A model generated the notes under the pieces. The model was not told where the DNA came from and did not search any database. It was given only the letters and a program-made list of their open reading frames with translations. DNA of 64,000 nucleotides, from NCBI GenBank assembly GCA_030407315.1, contig JALQPE010001703.1, positions 1 through 64,000 on the forward strand. The letters run 5' to 3'. Shown in pieces: positions 12,340 through 24,285 of this stretch. The translations under genes were made by a program, and so were the position numbers. The stretch comes from Asparagopsis taxiformis. Lineage: Eukaryota; Rhodophyta; Florideophyceae; Bonnemaisoniales; Bonnemaisoniaceae. Position 1 is the stretch's first letter. Each line of letters begins with the position of its first letter.

Positions 12340-12792
12340 GACAAGCGCAAGGCTGCAAATACCCCACTCGGGCCTATCGGCCCGGCCAAGACCCCACAAG
12401 GGGCAAACTTTAACTTAGGCTGATCAGCCATACATTACAATGTAAGCCTACTGGCAAAACCTCGCGGGTAGGCGGCGCCAGTAACTGGGGTTCTGATTGG
12501 TCACTAACTGGATATTTATTCCTAACCACTAACCCTAGTTACAGTAGACTTAGTATAAAACGGCCACTGGAATAGCCAGTAGGCACGGTTTCTAGAGTAA
12601 CGTAAACTCAATGGAATTACGACCCATGGAACATGTTTTGCATACTGTGTTTAACCCTCTCCAGGGACAACCTTAGGGTTACGCTAACAGCTCGACGGAT
12701 TACGTCACTCGCTCCATCTAATACGCCCCTAGCGTGAAGCTTTCCTATTCGCCTAACCCTCCGGGTAGCGATCCCTTTCTCTCATACGAGAC
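12340..12792 (+). promoter_or_regulatory. TATA promoter module, copy A (left part)
   Basis: Contains TATAAAA at 12554-12560, preceded by ggatatttattcctaac and followed by agtaacgtaaactca and acagctcgacggattacg. The same ordered blocks occur on the - strand at 37334-36960 (copy B), and further upstream blocks (aagaccccacaaggggcaaa) match the - strand at about 50900. The sequence is homologous and repeated, so it is the promoter or 5' flank of a multicopy element. Copy A is split by the TIR element at 12793 and resumes at 23943. Confidence 0.6.
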
Positions 12793-12828
12793 TACGTCTG
12801 TGTTTTCGGAAGTGGACGCGGACGTCCA
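12793..12828 (+). repeat. Left terminal inverted repeat
   Basis: 36 bases starting TACGTCTGTGTTTTCGG and ending with the palindrome GGACGTCC plus A. It is the inverse of 23907-23942 with two mismatches. Confidence 0.75.
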
Positions 12829-12910
12829 GTCTCTCTAGTACGGGTCCTAGTCGGCCCCGAGATTTACTAGAACAAATGAACGTCCGCGTCCGAAAAAAAA
12901 TTAAAATTTT

Positions 12911-13100
12911 TGGATGCGGACGTCCACTTTCTCTAGTACGTTCGGCGGAATACTAGGACCCGACATCCACTTTCTCTAGTACGTTCGGCGGCATACTAGG
13001 ACCCGACATCCAGTTTCTCTAGTACGTTCGGCGGAGTACTAGGACCCGACATCCAGTTTCTCTAGTACGTTTGGCGGGATCCTAGGACCCGACATTCAGT
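12911..13100. repeat. 43-bp tandem repeat, four copies
   Basis: The word tttctctagtacgttcggcg starts at 12928, 12971, 13014 and 13057 (last copy ttcgg to ttggg-type change). The period is exactly 43. Each unit also carries a partial inverted pair, ctagtac / gtactag-like. Related motifs (ctagtaatactag, gtactagag) recur at the other end of the element near 23795-23900, so this is subterminal repeat DNA. Confidence 0.85.
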
Positions 13101-13199
13101 ATACAATATATCAGCAAAAACCGGGAGGGAAGAAATTACAGCGGATGGTAAATTGAGGGCCCATATCGGACCGTATTTTATTCTCTCATTTACGAAACT

Positions 13200-15170
13200 G
13201 CTGGTATACAATAAGTCTCTCTAGAATAGGAAATACATATCTGATCAGAATAGGAAATAAATACCCGGTTAGAATAGGAAATACGTATCCAGCCAGGATA
13301 CGGAATATGTATCCAGCTAGAATATGGAATACGTATCCAGCCAGAATACAAAATACCTGTCAGCATACCGTCGATCACCCATCTCCCTCACTATCGCGTT
13401 CTCCCTACCATCCGAACGCCATGCACCACCATCCGCACATACTTCAAGAACCCTCACGACCTAGATTACAAAAAATCTGCTCCTTCCCAATTCCATCCCC
13501 GCTTTCCTCGACACCACCCCAGCCCATTAAATCATCAAGACATGAAACACGAACATGGTCAGCAAAATCTTACACGACTTGAAACCCACTCTTACTTCTA
13601 TCGTATGCCCGAAAATATACACATACCAGAAACACCTCACAGCTTCATTCCCCATCTTCCTAGATCCCTTCTTCACTCTCCCTGAGTCCTGCCGTTCCTG
13701 CTTCACCACTCCTGCATCACATACACAACATCAACCCCAACAGTCAGATTCAAAAGCAACGCTTACCACGCCAGATATCTTAGAAAATCCCTTACTTACC
13801 TCTCATCCATCCTACACACAATACAAACCATGATGCAAAAACCTTGCAATGAATAATCAAAGTCAGCAGTCCATATCTTCGCAAAACAAGTCTTGGCGCT
13901 CAATGAAACTTACCTTCTGTCATCACCATTCCAGCATCACCTGCATAAAATCGAAATCAACAACAACAGTCGGACTCAAAACCCACATGTCCCTCTCAGC
14001 ATACTCTCAAAACTTCCGCACTTTCCTTCGCTCGACACAATACGCACCATGACTGGATAAGCTTCCAATGAATAAATATCGCATTAACTGCAATAGTCAG
14101 ATTCGAAACAAACACTTCTCTCGATGCATACCCTCAGAACTCACTTACTCTCGTTTCATTCTACACACAATACAGACCAAAAGTCGAAAATCTCACAACC
14201 AACAAATGAAGTCAACATTCCGCATCTTCGCACCACCGGACTGCACGCTAAATGCAACTTACCTTCCGTCATCACCATTCCTGCATCACCTACAAAAAAT
14301 CGAAATCAACAACAACAGTCGGACTGAAAACCCATGCTTCCCTCGCTGCATACCCTCAGAACTTACTTACCCTCGTTGTATCCTGCACACAATAGAAACC
14401 ATAAGTCAAAAATTGTACAAAAAAATGTAGTCAGCATTCCATATCTTCGCGCAACTTAACTAGGCGCTCAATGTAACTTACCTTCCGTCATCACCATTCC
14501 AGAATCACCTACACAAAATCAACATCAACCACAGCAGTCAGACTCAAAACCCACATTCCACTCACTGCACCCCTCAAATGCTCGCCTACCTCCCTTCCAC
14601 CCTTCAGCAAATATGCACCATGACTCACTAAGCTCCCAATAAATAAATATTGCATAAAAGACGACAGTCAAATTTAAAACAAACACTTCCCTCGCTTCAT
14701 ACCCTCAGGACGCACTTAACCTCTTCATCTCGTTGCATCATACAAACAATACAACCAATAATTCACAAATCGTGCAACGAAAAAATGTAGTCAGCATTCC
14801 ATTTCATCGCGAAACCCGTCTTTCAGCTCAATGAAACTTACCTTACTTCATCACTATTCCTGCACCACCTATACAACATCAAAATGAACCAGAACAGTCA
14901 GACTAAAAACCCATGCATCCCTTATTGCACACCCGCGAGACTAACTTACTTACCTGCCTCCCATGGTTCACAACATGCAAACCACGACTCACGAAGCGTC
15001 TAATGAATCAATATCGCATCAACGACAACAGTACGACTCAAAACACACGCTTCCCTCGCTGCATACTCTCCAAACTGGCATACTCACCGTCGTTCTATCC
15101 TCTACACCAAACAAAGGAAACACGACCAAAGAACCTCAGCCAGTGACGGCGGAGAAGTGGAACTCCACAG
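13200..15170. repeat. Degenerate C/A-rich long repeats
   Basis: Blocks resembling aatgaaacttaccttccgtc followed by caccattcc..catcacctacacaa and acaacaacagtcggactc recur at about 13690, 13905, 14250, 14475, 14830 and 15010. Spacing is irregular (about 220-360 bases). Open frames here (Ser/Thr/His/Pro-rich) follow the repeat and change between units, so I do not call genes. A shorter series of gaataggaaata / agccagaata repeats lies at 13220-13360. Confidence 0.6.
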
Positions 15171-15679
15171 ATTAACCTGCGGCGTCGACTGGACAGCTTT
15201 CAACGTCAGCTTAAGTCCTGCTGTGCATACTCCATATCATCGCCGGTATTGAGATTAATAATGGCCCAAGCCATGGTCTCTGAACTCCCGAATGATGAGA
15301 TCCGGATCGAGAACATCGGAATGGTATAATCATATATATCACAATCCATTTGCTTCCCTTAAATGATCCCTGTAATATCCACTGTAAAGCACAAACTTAT
15401 TCCATGAAGTTCGCAGTTAATATAATTTTATTATTTCAAATGAATTAATTGAAAATCCATCTCCCACGGCGGTCATTCGTCCTTCCAAGCGCACGTTGCC
15501 AGCAAAATGTGTGACCTAGCGGTGATGATTGATCGCTCAGGCACATTCCACCATTGGGCTGCCAGAAGTGAGCACAAAACTGATACCCACAAAACCACGA
15601 GAACATTACAAACGAGGTCTCGAACGCACATTTGGAATACAATATAAATACTATACAACAAACTCTACTCGCTATCTCA
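15171..15679. other. A/T-rich stretch without a gene
   Basis: Nothing supportable beyond short frames. It lies between the C/A-rich repeats and the outer limit of the left palindrome arm. Confidence 0.4.
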
Positions 15680-17751
15680 GACGACGCGGCTCACAAGTGG
15701 CGTAGTCCCAATTTTCCGTAACGCCTTTCCTGATGCTTAAAAGTAAAAAACACGTCAAAACGTATATCAGAAATGAGTGCGAGAGTTTTCTGCACAGGAG
15801 ATGCTGAGCCACCAAATTGGTTTTGCGGAAATTTTAGAATTTCTGGGCTGGCCAGCAATGCAATCGAGCTGGACATCCACCGGACGTCCATTTCAGGTTG
15901 ATCGTGAGAGAGTAGGGCGGGACCATGATGAAACAAGGACCAAGACCTGTCCCTGACGTGTTGAGCCTGAAATCGACCCTTCGTAAGACGCGATTTTGGC
16001 TTACAGTTGGTGCTTACAGAAGCCAGTGATGACCCCGGTCGGGGCGGCAGCCGGTTCCTGGGGCCGTTGTGGCCAAATTAGACACCTTGATTTGAATTGA
16101 AATTTGGGCTATTCTCAAAAACATGCACATGTGAACATGTTTTTGAGATGGGGGTCTGCCGTACGGCACAATCGACCCGCCCAAATCGATGATTTTTCAC
16201 AATTTTTTTCTGCCCGAAATTTTAGAATTTCTGGGCTGGCCAGCAGTGCAATCAAGCTGGACATCCACCGGACGTCCATTTCAGGTTGGTCGTGTGCTGC
16301 CCACATCCATGCATTGCAGCAACTAAGCAGGCGGGCTCACTACTCATACAAAGTGCACGTAGCATGGGCAGCATGATGGATGAGCAGTGTTTGTCGTGAG
16401 AAAGTGGGGTGGGAGCATGTCGAAACAAGGACCAAAACTTCGCCCTGGCGTATTGAGCCTGAGCCTGGAATCGATCCTTCGTGAGATGTGGCTTTGCTTA
16501 CAGTTGGTGCTTACAGAAGCCAGCGATGGCCCCGCTCGGGGCGTCGGATGGCTTCTTCTGGGGCCGTTGTGGCCAGATTAGACACCTTGATTTGAATTGA
16601 AATTTGGGCTATTCTCAAAAACATGCACATGTGAACATGTTTTTGAGATGGGGGTGTGCCGTACGGCACTTTCGACCTCCCAAATCGATATAATTTTGCA
16701 ATTTTTTTTCTGACTGAAATTTTAGAATTTCTGGGCTCGCCAGCAATGCAATTGAGATGGACATTCACCGGACGTCCATTTCAGGTTGGTCGAGTATTGC
16801 ACATGGATACAGTTTTGCAGCTATTTCTCAGCCCAACATTTTAGAATTTCAGGGCTGACCAGCAATGTAACCGAGGCGGACTTCCACTGGACGTCCATTT
16901 CAAGTTAGGCTAGTGCTGCACATTTGCTCGCATCGCAGCAACTAAGCAAGTGTTGAGAGCACCGAGATGCCATGCAGACAAGAGGGAATCGGCTGCAAAC
17001 GGCTTCCCTGGTCGGCAGCTGGATGTCTGGATGTCAATGGCTGCAAGCATGGAAATCTTGCTACCGCACGGCGCATACACACTGCAGCAGCACATCACTG
17101 ACGCATGCGAAAGTTGGGTGCTGCAGTGCGTGGTTGTTTGTGTGTTTGTGTGTGCACGACGAACCTTGTGGTATCCCTAGGCGTGCACTGGTGCAAAACA
17201 TTTGGACTGCCCCATCGGTCGTACTTTGACGCATTTACATGCATCGGAGAACGACCAAGGAGGTAGAGCAGCAATCGCTGTTGGCTGAGCGTCCAAATTG
17301 GAGGGCTTGGGACAATGGTTCTATAGCAGTCATTTATAGGACGCCCACCGTTGATGACTGAGATCCACGGTGGGTTTAGTATTCATGGTGTTGTCCTGCA
17401 TTGGCGGATGTCGAAGACGAGTACTTCCAGTGAGCGTCCAAGCTGAACAGCGTGAGTGGGTAAGTGAGCGGGGAGGGGCCGCTCGGGGCGCTTGGTAGCT
17501 TCTGGGGCCGTTGTGGCCAAATTAGAATCGATTCTTGATCAAGCCTATGTCCGGCGGACGTCCTGAATTGCTTTATTTTTTGGGCTATTCTCAAAAACAT
17601 GCACATGTGAACATGTTTTTGAGATGGGGGTGTGCCGTACGGCACTTTCGACCGCCCAAATCGATGTATTTTTGCATTTTTTTTCTGACTGAAATTTTAG
17701 AATTTCTGGGCTCGCCAGCAATGCAATTGCGCTGGTCATTCACCGGACGTC
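15680..17751 (+). repeat. Left arm of giant inverted repeat
   Basis: Pairs with 20376-22450: positions x and 38127-x are complementary across the arm. The inner part (about 16080-17751) appears essentially identical to its partner, because encoded short frames match residue for residue. The outer part (15680-15960) shows many substitutions and small indels. The arm itself contains five or six copies of a unit with aattttagaatttctgggct, ccagcaatgcaat and a GGACGTCC core. Confidence 0.9.
16114..16147. repeat. Hairpin module in the arms (first of three per arm)
   Basis: CTCAAAAACATG, a 10-base loop containing cacatgtg, then CATGTTTTTGAG. The same 34 bases occur at 16614-16647 and 17590-17623, and inverted in the right arm at 20504-20537, 21480-21513 and 21980-22013. 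In most copies a perfect 14-base palindrome, GTGCCGTACGGCAC, follows about ten bases later. Confidence 0.9.
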
Positions 17752-20375
17752 CATTTCCATTTCAGATCTACTGGTTGCACTAGGCCTGAAAGTGTTTCTG
17801 GATAGGGCCGAATAACGACCTGGGCAGCACGCACTGCGTAAGATGATCTGTGTGATGCAGACTGCAAGGATTTCTATGGTGATTCTGGCTGGGGAATGTG
17901 GTAAGCTTGATTGTTGCGTGGCTTTGTATCTCCTTGCCTGCCATTTTGCTTGGATATTTACACGAGCGATCAAACCGAAGACGCCGACTCGGCACAACTA
18001 CCAACTCTCCTAGCTTCGAGTCAGCGCCATCTAATTGCAACTTGTGACACTCAAGACGAATACGTTGTGCTGATCTCTGCAATGAAAATTGAGTTAGTGC
18101 TGCAGTTCTTTTGGGCGATGCCAATATGCAGGGATACTGTTTACACCTTTTGGGAGTCAAGAAGTTCTCGGATTGCAAATCAAATCAGATCATGGTAGAA
18201 TATCTGACTTTTCTCTCTTCCCTTCACCACATCTGCATCCGGAGCTGAGCCAAGCTGAGCTGGAGGGAACCCGGCCGCTGACCCCTGTCATTCTCATAAA
18301 CATCTTTAATGCAATACTATTCGTGTATGGTAATGTAAGTGCTAATGAAAATGTATACAAGTCTAGAATAAACGTTGCAGTGGTTCTTTGTAGCTATCGA
18401 TACTTGCTAAAAATCTGTAGCTTTTGCTTTTCGCATGGACGAGTTGCAGTCTTTGTGTTTGTTTCATTTCTGCCACAAACGAGAGGCAATCAGGGTCTGT
18501 GTTCACATAGAGAATGATTTAATATATGCGCTCATTGCCGTCGTAGATACTTTTAACAATGGCCAGTACGTTTCTCTCGGCCGCCGCCGGGTACGGTCGG
18601 ACTGAAAGATCGGGGAGATGTGTGGAGAGTAGTGTTTCGATAGAGACGAACGTTGCGATGGATGGAATGGTGATGATTTCATGCTGAAGCGATGGGAGAT
18701 GGATGGATATGGTTGAATGAAATCTAGTATTCCGAAGGAGGCCTTTTCTCGAGGAAGAGGCATTATATTCTCACAAAGCATGTAGATACTGGTTTCCAGT
18801 TTGGTATGCTATTGTAGCTCAATTCACATCATATCTACACGTACGTATGGAGAGAGATCCAAGTGTGCGTGGCACAGGTCCAACGGTGAAACAACGCAGT
18901 ATGAAACTACCACAGATAAGGCGGCGTACAAAATCCTCGACTCAAGGCAGCTCTCAGGCTTTCGTGAGCACCGACTTCGTTCCACCAAGATGTTTCGGAA
19001 ATATGTGCTGGTCTAACTTGATACGACCATAGGACAGTTTTGCTCCCTAAGCAATGAGCGAAAAATCAATGATTGCGCGTGTCGTCGGTACGGTCTTGTA
19101 ATGTTGGCTCAACCAATAACATCTAACGTTGAGTTATCCACCCTCCGCCGTGTCGCGTCGTAAATTTGCACAGAAAATTTGTTTCAAATCTTTGCTCCAA
19201 TTATCAGCTCAAATACGGCATTGATCTCCAGCTTCATCTGGACAGAAACACCGATCGCTCGATGTCTGTCTCAAATAAACCGCAGTCAAACGCCATGCGG
19301 AAAGTTTCATCGCTTCCCGTTGCGACTGAATCTGCAAACGCCACACAAAAATTTGCCCTTTCCGCGTCCGGAACGAACGCCGACTACATGTCGTCAGGTT
19401 CCTGATCGACTGGATCGATGGAGCTTGCTCTGCAGGAGAGCAGGACAGGCGGTTTGTTATGCCTGGACAATTTCCATACCGATCTCCCTTCTTGAGTGCA
19501 AAATTACGAGTCTAGAAATTGACCTGCATCGGCTGCTGTATCACATCTGTGCTAAGGATTGATGATACCCGTACCGCTGAGAAATTGCAGCTCTGGTAAC
19601 GTGGGGATGATGTGCTGAACACGCAGAACGCTGATCCATAATGGGACTGCTTCATAGGCATAGTACGGAATGTATTGAGACAGCCCAAGCGAATTCAGGA
19701 GGGAGCACCAGGGCAGTGCGCGGTGACTCAGCAGATACCAGTGGTGAGTGGTCTAAATGGGGCTACACACGAGTTTGTCAATGAACAGTCTAGTTTAGTT
19801 TGGAAATGTTTCGGATGGATGGTATGTTGTAAATGTCGACAGATTTGAGGAAGCGATAGAAGCAATCAGCACCGTGTAGTTGCATCAAGGCTTTAGTGGC
19901 CATTGTTAGAGAACTTTCTCCAATGCCCTTATTGCAGGATGGGCAGAAAACCCGGCCGGCTTCGAGATTGAAGAATTCATTGCGCAGATTGAATGAATGC
20001 AATTGACGGAGAATGCAGAAGTATACAATGGTATCGTTTTGCAGGGTGACGTAGGGGAAACATGTTGGGCTTGTTGGAAATGCTGAGAGCGATGATGAGA
20101 TCCAGTCGTTTCCGTCGTAGATGGCAGTGCTTGTTTTCTGCACGGCTAGCTTGTCTGCTGGGCGACTGGACGGTATTGGCGTACGATGAAGCGGGACTGG
20201 TGGTGTTTAAATGACATTTTTTGTTTGAAGATGGATGTATGTGTGCGACTAGAATGTAGTAAGAGCATGAAAATGTTTATGTTTGATGGGCGTCGCATGT
20301 TGGGGGACTTTATGTCGTGTGGGGCAATAATGTCTCAGGTATTTGAAGCAGACAGCAATCGCTTGAGCGCATATA
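17752..20375. other. Unique spacer between the palindrome arms
   Basis: About 2.6 kb with mixed composition. The frames present (for example 19790-20143 on the - strand, 117 codons with a CPSC-type pair) show no domain I recognise and no strong start context. I see no transposase, RNA gene or tandem repeat. The centre of the palindrome falls at 19063.5. Confidence 0.5.
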
Positions 20376-22450
20376 GACGTCCGGTGAATGACCAGCGCAA
20401 TTGCATTGCTGGCGAGCCCAGAAATTCTAAAATTTCAGTCAGAAAAAAAATGCAAAAATACATCGATTTGGGCGGTCGAAAGTGCCGTACGGCACACCCC
20501 CATCTCAAAAACATGTTCACATGTGCATGTTTTTGAGAATAGCCCAAAAAATAAAGCAATTCAGGACGTCCGCCGGACATAGGCTTGATCAAGAATCGAT
20601 TCTAATTTGGCCACAACGGCCCCAGAAGCTACCAAGCGCCCCGAGCGGCCCCTCCCCGCTCACTTACCCACTCACGCTGTTCAGCTTGGACGCTCACTGG
20701 AAGTACTCGTCTTCGACATCCGCCAATGCAGGACAACACCATGAATACTAAACCCACCGTGGATCTCAGTCATCAACGGTGGGCGTCCTATAAATGACTG
20801 CTATAGAACCATTGTCCCAAGCCCTCCAATTTGGACGCTCAGCCAACAGCGATTGCTGCTCTACCTCCTTGGTCGTTCTCCGATGCATGTAAATGCGTCA
20901 AAGTACGACCGATGGGGCAGTCCAAATGTTTTGCACCAGTGCACGCCTAGGGATACCACAAGGTTCGTCGTGCACACACAAACACACAAACAACCACGCA
21001 CTGCAGCACCCAACTTTCGCATGCGTCAGTGATGTGCTGCTGCAGTGTGTATGCGCCGTGCGGTAGCAAGATTTCCATGCTTGCAGCCATTGACATCCAG
21101 ACATCCAGCTGCCGACCAGGGAAGCCGTTTGCAGCCGATTCCCTCTTGTCTGCATGGCATCTCGGTGCTCTCAACACTTGCTTAGTTGCTGCGATGCGAG
21201 CAAATGTGCAGCACTAGCCTAACTTGAAATGGACGTCCAGTGGAAGTCCGCCTCGGTTACATTGCTGGTCAGCCCTGAAATTCTAAAATGTTGGGCTGAG
21301 AAATAGCTGCAAAACTGTATCCATGTGCAATACTCGACCAACCTGAAATGGACGTCCGGTGAATGTCCATCTCAATTGCATTGCTGGCGAGCCCAGAAAT
21401 TCTAAAATTTCAGTCAGAAAAAAAATTGCAAAATTATATCGATTTGGGAGGTCGAAAGTGCCGTACGGCACACCCCCATCTCAAAAACATGTTCACATGT
21501 GCATGTTTTTGAGAATAGCCCAAATTTCAATTCAAATCAAGGTGTCTAATCTGGCCACAACGGCCCCAGAAGAAGCCATCCGACGCCCCGAGCGGGGCCA
21601 TCGCTGGCTTCTGTAAGCACCAACTGTAAGCAAAGCCACATCTCACGAAGGATCGATTCCAGGCTCAGGCTCAATACGCCAGGGCGAAGTTTTGGTCCTT
21701 GTTTCGACATGCTCCCACCCCACTTTCTCACGACAAACACTGCTCATCCATCATGCTGCCCATGCTACGTGCACTTTGTATGAGTAGTGAGCCCGCCTGC
21801 TTAGTTGCTGCAATGCATGGATGTGGGCAGCACACGACCAACCTGAAATGGACGTCCGGTGGATGTCCAGCTTGATTGCACTGCTGGCCAGCCCAGAAAT
21901 TCTAAAATTTCGGGCAGAAAAAAATTGTGAAAAATCATCGATTTGGGCGGGTCGATTGTGCCGTACGGCAGACCCCCATCTCAAAAACATGTTCACATGT
22001 GCATGTTTTTGAGAATAGCCCAAATTTCAATTCAAATCAAGGTGTCTAATTTGGCCACAACGGCCCCAGGAACCGGCTGCCGCCCCGACCGGGGTCATCA
22101 CTGGCTTCTGTAAGCACCAACTGTAAGCCAAAATCGCGTCTTACGAAGGGTCGATTTCAGGCTCAACACGTCAGGGACAGTCTTGGTCCTTGTTTCATCA
22201 TGTTCCCGCCCCACTCTCTCACGACCAACCTGAAATGGACGTCCGGTGGATGTCCAGCTCGATTGCATTGCTGGCCAGCCCAGAAATTCTAAAATTTCCG
22301 AAAAATCAATTTGGTGGCCCAGCATCTCCTGTGCCGAAAAATCCCGCGCTCACTTCTGATGTACGTCTAGACGTGTTTCGCACTTGTGCGCATCAGAGAA
22401 GGCCTCACGGAAGGTTGAGACTACGCTATTTGTGTACCGCGTCGTCTGAA
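20376..22450 (-). repeat. Right arm of giant inverted repeat
   Basis: Reverse complement of 15680-17751. Identity seems complete next to the spacer and decreases outward beyond about 22170, as in the left arm. Confidence 0.9.
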
Positions 22451-22549
22451 ATAGCGAGTAGTGTTTGTTGTATAGTTCTGGAGTATGCGTCTAGTGGTTT
22501 GTAAAGCTTGCAGAACGGGATAGGGATGTGGGTGGCCCTATTTTATGAA

Positions 22550-23630
22550 TACATGAGTACCAATATTCAGGGTTGACAAAGCGGAAAGGCATACGTTCAT
22601 ACATGTTTGAGATTGCATAGTGGAGAAAATATTTACATCGAAATTTAGATGGAGCTGATGGAGGTTTTAAGGATGAGGTATGAGAGGAAGAAAATTCTTC
22701 TGTGGTATGAGGATGTGTTCTCTGGAGGGATGCAATCTTGGAATAGTACAGGGGGAGGTGGAAATGTACGGAGTGCGGGTTTAGATTGGATTGTGATTCG
22801 GAGAGGAGTGCCGACGAGCATATGATGGGGATTGGGGAGACACTGCGGGGTGTTGGGGTAGTGAGGGCGGAGGAGGTGTTTAGGTGGGACCGTAGGAGGG
22901 TGCGGTTGAAGGCGCCGAGAGGAGGGGTTTTTTAGGAAAGTGAGGAGAAAGAGGCGGGAAGGGGGTGGCGTCTGTTCTGGCTTTGGTGAGTGGGGATGTG
23001 ATGGAGAAGAAGGGGGTTATTGTATTTGGGGAGGGACGAGAGTGGGAGGATGGGTGCGAAGTGGGGGGTTGATATGTGGTTCAGAGCGGGGAGGTTTCTG
23101 GGGAGACGGCGTCGGAGCGGGAGCGTGGGCCGGTGGTGGTGGTGGTGGTGTATACGGTATCGAAGATGCGGATGGCGTGGGGGCATGTAGCAGGTGAGGG
23201 AGGGAGGAGTGGAGCAGGTCGGGTACGGGATGAGGAGTGAGAGGTTTTCGAAGAGTAAGCTACAGGGGAAGTTTGTGGAGAGGGCGAAGGAGAGGGGTTG
23301 AAGGAAGAGGAGAGAGGGTATTGAAGAACAATACGTTGCAAAGGTGATGGGGGAGAGCATGGTCGAGGGGATAGGGGATGTTTTCCCTATTCTGAGGTAG
23401 TATGAGGACTGGTTATAAGAAATCTGTACGGTAGAGCAGAAAAGTAGGTATGGAATGGAGGTGTGCACCGTGGAAGCGGGGATAGGTAGCTGAAAATGCG
23501 TTCTAGAGTGGTATTGGGGGTGTTTGAGGTACAGTACGGGGGAGGTGAGCACCAAATGGAAGGGGGTGTGAGCGAGAGGATGAAAAAATTAAAGACGAAA
23601 TTGGAGTCGACCGACAAGGAAAAATAGAGT
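22550..23630. repeat. G-rich strand-skewed subterminal field
   Basis: The + strand is dominated by ggga, gggtgg and ggaggt runs, the opposite skew to the C/A-rich field at 13200-15170. A 207-codon Ser/Pro/Thr-rich frame on the - strand (22932-23555) reflects this composition, and I do not call it a gene. Confidence 0.55.
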
Positions 23631-23906
23631 GGTCGCCGTGATGGATGCGGACATCCATGTCGAGCAAGGCGGCAGAAATTTCCGGGGTCGAAATTTTTGA
23701 ATTTCTGAACCGGCGCCCGTCCTAGGTTGACATAGACATGGCGGAAGTCCATCCCGAGGGGGACATCCGTGGTACTAGAAACAATGAATGTCGTCCTAGT
23801 AATACTAGACGTACTAGACCGCATGGACGTCCGGTTCTAGGCGGACATCCAAAAATACTGGAGAACATGGACGTCCGCCTAGTAATACTAGGTGTACTAG
23901 AGGTTG

Positions 23907-23942
23907 TGGACGTCCGCGTCCATTTCCGAGAACACAGACGTA
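23907..23942 (-). repeat. Right terminal inverted repeat
   Basis: Inverse of 12793-12828 with two mismatches, ending CACAGACGTA. Additional ctagtaatactag and GGACGTCC motifs lie just inside, at 23795-23910. Confidence 0.75.
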
Positions 23943-24189
23943 CCCGCTGTGTATACTATAAGGTTCATCTGCTCTACCACTTTTCTCTACCAGGCTCGGA
24001 CCCTGTCGGGTGGTTTGCCGCTCTAGCGGATTTCTACCTGCTACAACGATGCACGTGGCCACCGGGGCGCAACAGGCTCGTCAAACCTTCGATGCTAGCC
24101 TGCATATCTTTGCAGTTAGCCTGTCGTACGAAGAGTTGGAATCGTTCCTCTTACCCACGAACATTGTAAGGCGGAATCTGTCAGAATGA
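23943..24189 (+). pseudogene. Continuation of promoter copy A with a short first exon or ORF
   Basis: Directly after the TIR element, gtatac, gctctaccac, ggctcgg, gggtggtttgccgct and gcggattt follow in the order seen on the - strand at about 37025-36900, so this is the other half of copy A. ATG 24049 opens 46 codons ending at TGA 24187; the peptide starts MHVATGAQQARQTFDASLHI. A GTAAGG donor-like sequence at 24166-24171 sits inside, so this may be a first exon. No domain recognised. Confidence 0.4.
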
Positions 24190-24285
24190 GCTGAACGTTG
24201 CCCGTGATGGCACGTGTTCTCGGCTCTCGTCGGCACTGACCAAATCTTCGAAGGGACGTCGTACACCCGGCAATACTGACTCATT

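Larger units (their letters stand above)
12793..23942. mobile_element. 11.15-kb TIR/foldback element without a recognisable transposase
   Basis: Both ends carry a 36-bp terminal inverted repeat (12793-12828 and 23907-23942; 34 of 36 match by eye) beginning TACGTCTGTG. TA flanks the CGTCTGTG ends on each side, which would fit a TA duplication. Outside the ends, the DNA on both sides aligns to one continuous stretch of promoter copy B, which supports a genuine insertion. Inside are, in order: a 43-bp tandem array, a C-rich degenerate repeat field, a 2-kb arm, a 2.6-kb spacer, the same arm inverted, and a G-rich field. I find no transposase motif, so the element looks non-autonomous or carries an unfamiliar enzyme. 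Confidence 0.7.

Noticed and set aside
16104..22023. Pairs of short ORFs with identical peptides on opposite strands
   Set aside because: Mirror images produced by the inverted repeat; none has a recognisable domain.
22932..23555. 207-codon - strand ORF
   Set aside because: Ser/Pro/Thr/His low-complexity product of the G-rich skewed field; no start context or motif.
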